DNA from: Tomocerus qinae
Lineage: Eukaryota > Arthropoda > Collembola > Entomobryomorpha > Tomoceridae
Reading direction: 5' to 3'
NCBI GenBank assembly: GCA_020055645.1
Contig: CM034547.1
Span: 41,829,909 to 41,893,908 of the forward strand
DNA: 64,000 nt
Part shown: positions 35,668 to 46,200 of the stretch, in pieces
Position numbering within the stretch: the stretch's first letter is position 1
How the letters are laid out: each line of letters opens with the position of its first letter
Notes under the pieces: generated by a model
Seen by the model: the letters and a program-made list of their open reading frames with translations, nothing else
What the model was told of the DNA's origin: nothing
Databases searched by the model: none
Translations under genes and position numbers: made by a program

Positions 35668-35891
35668 CAGTTCAAAACTTCTTTGAGTCCATTCATTAGA
35701 AAGAGTGGATTATGTGACAAAATACAATACGCTTATCTCGGACGAAAAGTTGGAGCCGAGGCTTAACGTAGGAGGTCCAACTATACAATTGGACCTACCA
35801 AATTGATCCTCGACTCCAACTTTTCGTCGAGACAAGCATATTGCATTGTGCCACATGATCCATCATCAGTCCAAGAAGTTTTGGACTGAAT
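35668..35891. mobile_element. Foldback MITE related to the TA-inserting family
   Basis: Inverted arms start CAGTTCAAAACTTCTTTGAG and end CTTGGACTGAA-like. The centre has ACGTAGGAGGTCCAACTATA, resembling the GTGGGAGGTCCA centre of the 187-bp MITEs. Arms are diverged by perhaps a fifth. Confidence 0.7.
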
Positions 35892-35991
35892 AATAAAAGG
35901 ACAAACAAACCTGTGGTTAATTGTGTTCTAACTTCATTTATTCCATAAATGTTAAAATATTGCATTTCGCATGAAAGTTGAGCTTAACTGA

Positions 35992-36371
35992 AATCTTTTC
36001 TCGATACAGTAGTATATAGTAATGCAGAAACTGAAACAATACAAAAATGGCTAGGGGGAATTCAAAAATTGTGATATTACAAAAAATAATAATTTAACAC
36101 CTTAGTGTATAGTACATTACTGTATTGTGCCAAAGAGAAATGGGAAAAATTGAAAAATGACTAGGGAGCATTCATAAACTATGTAATTGGAAAAATATAC
36201 TATCTTAGCACTCGCATGTATAGTATAATACATATCATTAAAAACAATTAAAAACGAATGAAAACTGGTTAGGGATCATTCATAAAATGTGTAATAGTAC
36301 AAAATTATTATTTTAACACTTCCATAAACATTGCACTGCTGTAGTGTATCAAATCACTGATAACTATTAAA
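35992..36371 (-). repeat. Degenerate satellite monomers, inverted orientation
   Basis: Three diverged units of about 110 bp contain TAGTACATTACTGTA, the inverse of the main array. The DINE-like copy 6 is inserted next, and one more degenerate unit continues to about 37420. Confidence 0.7.
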
Positions 36372-37325
36372 AACCTACAGCAAGCCGTAACAGAAGCTCG
36401 CCTGAGTAAAGGTGGCCGTTTGCACATTTTTGGCATATTATCAATTATGGAAATAAATATGATTTTGATTATTAAAGTGAACCTTAATTCAAATTAGGTT
36501 AGTATTATTAATAATCAAAAATAAAAACCAACAACAAATCAAAATAGATTGATGTTGATTTTAATACTCAGTGTGAATTAATTTTGAATTTATGTTTATT
36601 TTGATACTCACTGATTTTAAATTGATTCACACTGAGTATTAAAATCAACAGAAAATCAAAATTGATTGTTATTGATTATCAAAATCCACAGAAAATCAAA
36701 ATTTATTAATATTGATTATCAAAATCCATAGAAAATCAAAATTAATTAATATTGATAATCAAAATCCACAGAAAATCAAAATTAATTAATATTTATTATC
36801 AAAATCTACAGGAAATTAAAATTAATTAATATTGATTATCAAAATCCACAGAAAACCAAAATTAGTTAATACTGAGTATTTAAATTAACAGAAAATCAAA
36901 GTTGATTAATACAAATTATGAAGTACATTAATAATAACTATGAAACACAAATACAATGAAAAAAGATTGATTTTTAACCCATAACCAGTTTTCACTGGTT
37001 TTATTGGCTTTACTATAAAATTTCAATGTCGATAGAAGCGGTATGATATATTTTATACCATCCCCTAACAATTTATAGGAAACGCAATTGAACTTTTAAG
37101 GCCCATTTTTCGCTTTGACTATGAAAATGAAGACAAAGTGAGCGCGCGGTAGCTCAGCAACCTATGGACCGATTTACCCCAAAATCAATAGGGATCGTCA
37201 CCAGTCCATAGGCATTGTTTTTGCCAAGTTTGGTCAACTTCCGTCTTTGCGTTCCAAAGTTATCGTGGGTACGGACGTACGGACGGACTGTGCGATTCTA
37301 TAAGCTGCCTTATTCAGGCGAGCTA
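36372..37325 (-). mobile_element. DINE-1/Helentron-like element, copy 6
   Basis: It has both ends: ACCTACAGCAAGCCGTAACA plus AGCTCGCCTGA at the left and TTCAGGCGAGCT at the right. The (GGAC)n run sits before the right end and a short, irregular 40-bp minisatellite is internal. It splits the degenerate satellite units. Confidence 0.78.
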
Positions 37326-37429
37326 AAACTGGTTAGGAAGCATTCATAAATTGTGTAATGGTACAAACTTACTATCTTTGAAAGCATTGAAAACAATCGA
37401 AAATAAAATGTACTAAACATGCAAGTGCT

Positions 37430-38840
37430 AAAATAGTGATTTTGTACTATTACCCAATTTATGAATGTCCAGTGGCCAGTTTTCAATAGTTTTCAGTGAT
37501 TTGATACACTACAGTAATGTACTATACATTTATCTGCTAAAAAAGTAATTTTTTGTAGTTACACAATATATGAATGTCCCTTGACCAGTTTTCAATCGTT
37601 TTCAGTGATTTAATACACTACAGTAATGTACTATACATTTATCTGCTGATAAAGTAATTTTGTACTATTACACAATTTATAACTGTCCCTTGACCAGTCT
37701 TCAATTTTTTCAGTGATTTAATACACGGCAGTAATGTACTATACATTTATCTGCTAAAAAAGTAATTTTTTGTAGTTACACAATATATGAATGTCCCTTG
37801 ACCAGTCTTCAATCGTTTTCAGTGATTTAATACACTACAGTAATGTACTATACATTTATCTGCTAAAAAAGTAATTTTTTGTAGTTACACAATATATGAA
37901 TGTCCCTTGACCAGTTTTCAATCGTTTTCAGTGATTTAATACACTACAGTAATGTACTATACATTTATCTGCTGATAAAGTAATTTTGTACTATTACACA
38001 ATTTATAACTGTCCCTTGACCAGTCTTCAATTTTTTCAGTGATTTAATACACGGCAGTAATGTACTATACATTTATCTGCTAAAAAAGTAATTTTTTGTA
38101 GTTACACAATATATGAATGTCCCTTGACCAGTCTTCAATCGTTTTCAGTGATTTAATACACTACAGTAATGTACTATACATTTATCTGCTAAAAAAGTAA
38201 TTTTTTGTAGTTACACAATATATGAATGTCCCTTGACCAGTTTTCAATCGTTTTCAGTGATTTAATACACTACAGTAATGTACTATACATTTATCTGCTG
38301 ATAAAGTAATTTTGTACTATTACACAATTTATAACTGTCCCTTGACCAGTCTTCAATTTTTTCAGTGATTTAATACACGGCAGTAATGTACTATACATTT
38401 ATCTGCTAAAAAAGTAATTTTTTGTAGTTACACAATATATGAATGTCCCTTGACCAGTCTTCAATCGTTTTCAGTGATTTAATACACTACAGTAATGTAC
38501 TATACATTTATCTGCTAAAAAAGTAATTTTTTGTAGTTACACAATATATGAATGTCCCTTGACCAGTTTTCAATCGTTTTCAGTGATTTAATACACTACA
38601 GTAATGTACTATACATTTATCTGCTGATAAAGTAATTTTGTACTATTACACAATTTATAACTGTCCCTTGACCAGTCTTCAATTTTTTCAGTGATTTAAT
38701 ACACTGCAGTAATGTACTATACATTTATCTGCTAAAAAAGTAATTTTTTGTAGTTATTCAATATATGAATGTCCCTTGACCAGTCTTCAATCGTTTTCAG
38801 TGATTTAATACACTACAGTAATGTACTATACATTTATCTA
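37430..38840 (+). repeat. Satellite with about 324-bp higher-order repeat
   Basis: Monomers of about 101-110 bp share CAGTAATGTACTATACATTT and GTCCCTTGACCAGT. One monomer type (CTGCTGATAAAG, TTGTACTATTACAC) returns near 37643, 37968, 38291 and 38617, every third unit, so the real repeat is a trimer of about 324 bp in about four copies. Confidence 0.92.
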
Positions 38841-39182
38841 CATTTACTACACTGCGTATCCAGACTGCTTAGTGAAGTAATAATAAATTGTAACACATGC
38901 AAGCAGTTGCTCTGTTCAGCAAGTAAGCATCATAGAGTTGAGTACTGTGTATTAGTTTGCGATTATGCTAAAAGTGTTAGTCCGTATTTTCTTATCCTAT
39001 CACAAGTCTAGTTCAAAGTTCAGTGTTGAAATAAATATTTCCCTTGGGAATGATTTATGAAAATCATAAAATTTTGCTATGGAATTCTGTGCTCTGATGG
39101 TCAATTTCAAAAGTGCATCGACCAATCAGAAGCGATTTTCACTGAGGTTATTATTTGAAAAATATCTGCGATAATTTCAACA
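38841..39182. other. Intergenic, boundary of the duplicated block
   Basis: 39065-39165 is the inverse of 33565-33650. An 80-codon ORF from 38769 crosses into the satellite and is not credible. Confidence 0.5.
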
Positions 39183-41177
39183 GTATATTGAGTAAAAAGC
39201 ATTCCGTAGTCATTAGAAACTTGGCTTCATACTGTACTGAAAGAAAGTTGTGCCATAACTTTGTTGTCATGATCCTTCGAATATGGACGAAGTAGTATTT
39301 CAAACAATGTTTCAAGACGAAGGATTTTCTAATAATCTACTTCATTCTCTCTTTTCGTCTCTCGAGTACGGACGACATTTTGCTCTCTGAGATTTCTATA
39401 TTTTCCTGGATATTTTCTCATAAAATGGTGAAAACTCGCAGTGTAAGTTTAATTTTACTGTGTTATTTCCGTTTTCTGTGTATTTCTATTTATAAAAATC
39501 AAGTTTTTGTGCAAATTCTGATATTTTTGAATTTTTTCTTGAAGCAAACGAAAAAGGAAGAACTTGCATTGGATAATGCAAATGCGGCCAATTCAGCCGG
39601 AGCCCCGGAAAATAATGGGGATGCAGCAGCAGTTGCAGAAGGTAAGAAAATACACGATAACTGATATTCAATTTCAATGAATATAGAGTACCTACATAGC
39701 AAAATGACACAAAGGGGCGCCCCTGTCTCATGCTCCAGCAATCCAATTTTCTCTTTTCTCTACCCTAAGTTCCTTTGTTTGATGGTTACCCTTAGTAATA
39801 TTCAACAATTTACTTACACCTTTGTTATATTATATTTTCAGCTGATTCTGCGTCAACTGGCAAAGTAAAACCTGGTCGGAAGTCCAACAATGCATCAAAA
39901 AGTAAGAAGACGCAACCTTCATCGAAACGACGGAGATCGAAGTCAAGCTCCGCTGCCAGCCGAAAACGGAGAAGCAAGTACTCTGGTGCTGCCAACAAAA
40001 GACGTCGTTCAAAATACAGCTCCGCTGCCAGCCGAAAACGGAGAAGCAAGTACTCAGGTGCTGCCTCCAAAAGACGTCGTTCAAAATACAGTTCCGCTGC
40101 CAGCCGAAAACGGAGAAGCAAGTACTCAGGTGCTGCCTCCAAAAGACGTCGTTCAAAATACAGTTCCGCTGCCAGCCGAAAACGGAGAAGCAAGTACTCT
40201 GGTGCTGCCCACAAAAGACGTCGTTCGAAATCAAGCTCCGCTGCCAGCCGAAAACGGAGAAGCAAGTACTCAGGTGCTGCCTCCAAAAGACGTCGTTCAA
40301 AATACAGCTCCGCTGCCAGCCGAAAACGGAGAAGCAAGTACTCAGGTGCTGCCTCCAAAAGACGTCGTTCAAAATACAGTTCCGCTGCCAGCCGAAAACG
40401 GAGAAGCAAGTACTCTGGTGCTGCCCACAAAAGACGTCGTTCGAAATCAAGCTCCGCTGCCAGCCGAAAACGGAGAAGCAAGTACTCAGGTGCTGCCTCC
40501 AAAAGACGTCGTTCAAAATACAGCTCCGCTGCCAGCCGAAAACGGAGAAGCAAGTACTCAGGTGCTGCCTCCAAAAGACGTCGTTCAAAATACAGCTCCG
40601 CTGCCAGCCGAAAACGGAGGGGCAAGAAGGCGGGTTCATCAGCTTCTTCGGAGAAAAGACGACGAGGAAAAGCAAGTTCCGCTGCTAGTCGACGCAGGGC
40701 GAAAAGTGGCGCATCACCTGATGAGAACTCCGAATCCAAGTGAAGATACAAACAGTGAAATCTCATGCAACTAATTTGATATACTTATTTACTTAAATTA
40801 TGATTATAATTATCAATCCAAAAGTGTGCGTTTAAAAAGTGAAAAGTAATGATCTATTGAACAAAAGTGAAATTATTTTGAATACAAAAGGTTTATGTAT
40901 AATATCGTTGTGTAAACAATGGTGTGATGAAGTATTATCCGTAGGAATAAATATGATTAATCGTAATCGTGATTATGATACTTGTAAGTACTTGAGGAAT
41001 TTATTTGGTACATCTGCATGAGTATCTGTTGGAAATTAAAATCAGAAAAGTTGTAACTGTCTTCTATGATAGAAATCTTAGCTTATTGAGATAAAACGGG
41101 GATATAATCCCAGAAAATACAATTTTATTAATCTAAAAACAGTCCGTAGAAAATAATTGAAATATAGATTTTCTATT
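39183..41177 (+). repeat. Segmental duplication, copy 2 (partner 28046-30085)
   Basis: It lacks the hAT MITE found in copy 1 but has more coding repeats. Beyond 41177 the sequence switches to the CIMIP1-like locus. Confidence 0.95.
39425..40743 (+). CDS. Arg/Lys/Ser-rich repeat protein, sperm nuclear basic protein-like, copy 2
   Basis: Exons 39425-39442, 39545-39641 and 39842-40743 give 338 residues, with the same splice sites as copy 1. There are ten 24-residue RKRRSKYS-type repeats against seven in copy 1, and only one of the longer RKRRGKKAG units against two. The repeats are nearly identical at nucleotide level, so the count changes by whole units without loss of frame. The acidic N-terminal region is the same. 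No MITE in the promoter. The chromatin role is inferred from composition; expression may differ from copy 1. Confidence 0.78.
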
Positions 41178-41332
41178 TAGTTGTACTATTTAGTGTTAGT
41201 GTTAGTGAGTACTATTAGTACTCCTGCTGATCAATACAGTCAGGTGCATGAAACATTTCGCAAAATTGACATCTGGATGATTTTGTAGATTCAACTGATT
41301 CAAGGACATTAGTAAGTAATCCATTATTGATC

Positions 41333-42245
41333 ATGACTAGTGGAAAAACAGAAGACAGAAAATACCTTGGTAAGTAAAATACTCAAATTATTTAAGAGAT
41401 GAATGAGAAAATATCAAAACAGTATCATAAAATAATAATTTGTTTGAAGGATGGTTGGATGCCAATATCATTGAATGGAAAGTGCAGAAAGAATATGAGG
41501 GGCGAAAAAACTGGATGAACCGTTGGGGAAATGGTCCATGGATGAAAGAACATCAGTTTGTCCACTTTAAATAATTAAAATAACCTAACCACAATAAACT
41601 TGGCCAAGTGGCTGTGTCAGCTGCATGTTGTAAACTGAAAAAAGGAATAAATCCTAAAAGTATTTTTGTTTTTGTTACTGTAGGAAATGGGTTTGCAGTG
41701 GAATCAATCGGGCAATGCGAAAGCCCAGTTATCGTTCCGTGGAATGGATCGCTTGGCAAAGAATGGTAAAAATTCAAACGATAACTGCCCATACTGAGGC
41801 TATTACTTAACTATTTTTGATTAAAAATGATAAATGTTTGATAATGTAAAACAGAAATTAGTTATACTCTTTGAGTCTTATTATAAAACCGTCAAATGTT
41901 AAATATAACTTACATTTAATATTTACAGTGTGATATCCCCAGGAGGGAGAGTGCAATACACGGAAGGAAGTTCTAATGGAACCCAAAAAATGCCAATGTT
42001 GCCGTCCTTGTCGTTGGCCTATTACAACTGCGGGAGAGGTAAAAAGAATTTTAAAAGATTTTTTTATGCAAACCCACTGTAAACCAAATTTCCACTATAA
42101 TGTGTTTTTTGTGCTTTTTTAGGTTGGTTGGCTAGGTCAACATCGTTGCTGCCAATTGGAGATTTACCCAAATGACTTCATGAAAAAGCCTCCATTGCCT
42201 CGCTATTCTGTCAAAATATCAAGCTTCCTGGCCAATAGCCAATAA
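41333..42245 (+). CDS. Intact CIMIP1 (C20orf85)-like axonemal protein gene, five exons
   Basis: Exons 41333-41369, 41450-41555, 41684-41765, 41943-42038 and 42123-42245 join in one open frame of 147 residues, close to the 137 of human C20orf85. Residues 14-39 (WLDANIIEWKVQKEYEGRKN, then WMNRWG) and 101-110 (PITTAGEVGW) fit the two conserved blocks of that family, a ciliary/sperm-tail microtubule inner protein. A cysteine knot-like C-x-C-C-x2-C lies at 92-98. The exon 2 donor (CAGTTTGTC) and exon 4 acceptor (CCCCAG) are the only choices that keep frame. Family assignment is from remembered motif pattern and is moderate; the exon structure, shared by three copies, is firm. Confidence 0.62.
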
Positions 42246-42998
42246 CCTAAGACCTCAACCTATGTGTATAAATATAGTATTTGTAACAATTTGTAAACAC
42301 CTATACAATATTAAAACTTTACGCAAGATATTTTAAATATCAATCTATAATTTCTGTACGTGGTAAATATTTCCAGAAGTTGATAATCGTAAAGTGGATT
42401 AGAGAAACTCATATTATCACCATTTGGGCTTACGAACAAATAAATAGGTTATAAAAATGCAAAACTAAACATCTTTCAATAATTCTGCACCCATATCTTA
42501 TCGTTGATTGTCTCATGTCTTGATAATAATGTAAATCAACAAATCTAATAATTTAGATCAATTGAATGATGTTTTGATTTCCAACGAAAATATTAAATAA
42601 AAAGCACAAAAGATTTTTCGAAATGAGATTTTTTGCAAAGACAATAATGGTAACGGACCCTCGCAAAGGTGAAGGAGTATGTTCCGTGTTCCTGAATCCT
42701 GTCTCGTCCTAATTTCCTCGTCAGAATTAGCCGCTATCCCTTAAAAACATTACGATTTCATTCACAATCACAAAGTAGTCTTGGCCTGACATGTGCTTTC
42801 ATTGTTACGTGATTCTTGATATTGGTGAGCCGGTGAACAATATTTTGTGATGGATTTTAGGCTGTCGTCAGCTGTTCATTTGAATACTGAATAAATAAAA
42901 TACTGAAAGAACTGAAAAACATATGTAATACAGGTAATAATTAGTTATTTTATACTTGATACTAGAAGAAAAGACAAAATTATTAAATAAAAATTGTC
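42246..42998. other. Intergenic, 3' flank of the CIMIP1-like gene
   Basis: Up to about 42630 it matches 61628-62015 next to copy C. After that it is unique and upstream of the Myb gene. An AATAAA lies near 42595. Confidence 0.5.
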
Positions 42999-43220
42999 AA
43001 ATGGTTGAGTTTCTTATTATAAGTCTCTGGTGGATGGGCGACCTCACTAAGGAATAATCATCGTTATTGCGCTCGATAGATGCCCCACCACTGCACTGAA
43101 AGTAACGTGCATGTACAGTCAAATGCAGTGGTGGGACATCTATCGAGCACAATAACGATGAATTATTCCTTAGTAAGGTCGCCCATCCACCAGAGACTTA
43201 TAATAAGAAACTCAACCATT
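42999..43220. repeat. Palindromic element at the 5' end of the Myb gene
   Basis: Arms of about 95 bp, AATGGTTGAGTTTCTTATTA and its inverse, enclose about 25 bp. It ends 43 bp before the start codon and keeps an upstream reading frame open, so it probably forms the 5' UTR or promoter. Confidence 0.88.
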
Positions 43221-43262
43221 GTAGTAATAGTTTCCCAAAAGTTTGATTGGAAAGGAGACGAA

Positions 43263-46200
43263 ATGGAGTCTGAAGTCTCTGAAGGAAGAGGAAGGAAGAA
43301 AAATGACAATCCTTTCGATCTGAATACCACCGTTGGTTTGATACAATTTATGTCAGAACCTTATTTCAAATCTACCGTGGATGATGGGAATTTTATGGTT
43401 GCTCCAGTGCTGGAAGATCCTTCAAGAAAAACTAAACTGCCATTTCGATTGACTTATCTTCTACAGCGACAAGAATGTAACTTCTGTATTTTTTGCTTAG
43501 ACATACTGTCAAAACAACCTCTAGCCCCCGTTGAACTTTAAAATAATAATTTTAATCTTCATTGCAATGGTAATGTATAAAGTAAATAATTATATAAATT
43601 TTTAGCCTCAAGGAAGGAAATCAAGGCTATAAAAGGTTGTGTCGTAAATACTTTGCGCGAAGAGCTTGAAAGAAAATTAAAAGATCATTTTGAAAGCTGT
43701 TTGTCAAAAATGGATTTAACAGTAAATGAAATTCAAAGTATCACAATATGCGAGACGGATAATCAATTGGTAGACGCTGTTGTCCGAGTATGTGTCGATC
43801 GAGAAATAAGTGGAATATCGGAACCTAACTATGCGCCCGTGATGTGCTACGTTACATGTCCTGAAAAGAGATTTACAGTTTTGTCCGAAACTAAAAATCT
43901 TTATGACTTACTGCAGTTTAAACTTAAATGTTCAAGAGATATTGCTCAATTAGATCTCGTGGAATTCAGTAAAAGCTATCCAATTGATTGGCTCGCTGCT
44001 TCCGTTAAAATGGTAAGTTTTTTGAGAATTATTTAATAGTTCCAGATTTTAAGTACATTTTTGATTTAGTCTTAATCATGTGCCCTATCCGAGTCTGGTT
44101 GTAGCTTTGTGAGAGAGAGGTATGTGTGCTGTTGTGTTCAGTCAAGAAACTGAATTTCTGGTGTGCAAAGTGATTCTAGGATTGTAAAATTAGTATCAAT
44201 TTGGGCAGTTTGTGGAGCTGGGCCCGAATAAATCATCAGCTATTAACGGGAGGAAGCTGTTTTTGTGAAAATTCGGGTTTTTTGAAATTGCCATGCCGTC
44301 GGTTTGGAATTTTTCTTAGTTCAGTGCGATAGAGATAGTACGGCCTTGCGTTGGAAGTCAAGATAACCAAATTAAGATATTCAGATGCGTTCCCTCGATC
44401 TAGCACTGCATGAACTCCAGCACACGTACCTTCTAACTTAACGCCATAAAATAGCAGAGAAGTGTAAGCACAACCAGGCTCCCCCATCCAATTGTACTTG
44501 GATTGGGTAGGAAATAGCACGAAAGGTATTCATGTTAAGAAAATTTTGTTATCTCTCTAAAGACTGTATAACTATGTCTACTGTGAGTAAAGTAAGTAAC
44601 TATACTATAGCTATAATACGAGTTATCTGGATTAACAGTAATGCGAGAATCGAAATTTCTGCAAAATAAAATTGTAATTGCAAACTGTAACAGGCAGAAT
44701 TAGTAGGTTAAGCAATACTTTACATCCTGATAAGTAGTCAATTAGCTGTGTAAGTAAAAATATAACAAATTAGCCACAATTTGAATTATTATGGGCATTT
44801 CTATGTTGTTAAATAAGTAACTGTTGTAAACACTAGCTATTTTTATGCGAGTTTAGTCGTGTATGGTTAGTAGTAACAATTTTTATATAAAAGTGTCGGT
44901 CAAAAATTCTGCAAACTCCCAAATGTAATAGTAAATAGTATCAGGCAGAATTTCTAGACTGGAGTAACAGTGATGTGTAAATCGAAAACTCTGCAACCCC
45001 AAAAATTGTGATAGTAAACTGTAATAGGCAGAATGAGTAGGAGAAACAATACTTTACTTTACGAAATTCATCTGAAAGCTTGGCAAGTATAAAGTAGTAA
45101 CTGTACCAAGGAATCTGTTTTACCGTATAGAAATGTATGCTTATTTATGAGATGATACAAATGTAAACCATATTAAGCGTGCTGTTAACTATATTATAAC
45201 ATGAAATTGTAAATCGAAATGTTTGTCTAATTTTGTCAAAATTACTCTGGATAATTTACATATATGCTGTGTACATCAATGGTTTATGGGTAACTTGGTA
45301 CAATCTGTGGGGGCGGAATGTAATTTCATTTCCATCGTGTTGGTAATGTCCTGACGAGTCGTGTGGCATAGGGAGGGGACAATAGTCTCTGTCCACGCGT
45401 GAAGTAAAAAGTGATATTTGTGTTTATCATGGGTAGGCATATAATATTTCTTCTGAAGTTGTCAGTTGTTCGACTTATAGATGTTTGTCACCTATTAATA
45501 TCTATGATGTAAATATATGTAATGTTCTAAATGTCATGTGCTATGGGCCATTGCTCGTCAAGTGCATTCAATAAAAATCTTATCAATCAATCAATGTGCC
45601 CTATCCAATTATCTTAATTGAATTGCTTAAAAGTAAATTAAATTATTTTTATAATTTTTTACTTCATAAGCGAAATCTATCCATTTGTCCATTCCATTCG
45701 ATGTGTTATCGATATTGTATTTACTGTTAAATTTAAGATTTTATATTCATTGTATTCGTGGTGTCAAGTGTCTGATTTTATGATTATTTTGTAGCTTAAT
45801 CTTCATAATCGCTTAAAAACTCCTGAAGAATGCGAACTCATGTGGAAATGGAACCATAGCCCTGGTATTTACCGAGGTCCTTTTGATTTCAAAGAAATAG
45901 AAGAAGTTGTGGTAAGTCAAGTCCCCAGGTCTATATTAATTACATATTCAAACTGCCTGTTTATCAGTTATTTCTTATTCAGATTTTAATTTTGTATGTA
46001 TTTCTATAATATTTAGTTTTATTGTCCAAAATATGCAAGATATTATTTCGTTCTTCTGGTTTTACTCTTACGTGAATTTTTTAAATGGCTTTAGAATGTG
46101 TTAGATCAAATTGGGACGCAGAATATGTGGCATGAATTACCAGAATTGATGAAAAAAGGAAGAACAGATTTCGATTACTACATGATGTATTCTTCATTAC

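Noticed and set aside
39825-40774. ORFs of 281-313 codons over the second basic repeat
   Set aside because: Same repeat shadow as in copy 1.
44236-44520. 94-codon minus-strand ORF
   Set aside because: It lies wholly within the non-coding retroposon and has no family match.
45340-45400. CTGACGAG suggests a hammerhead ribozyme in the retroposon
   Set aside because: A following stem can be drawn, but the required GAAA after it is absent (GAAG instead), so the core is incomplete.
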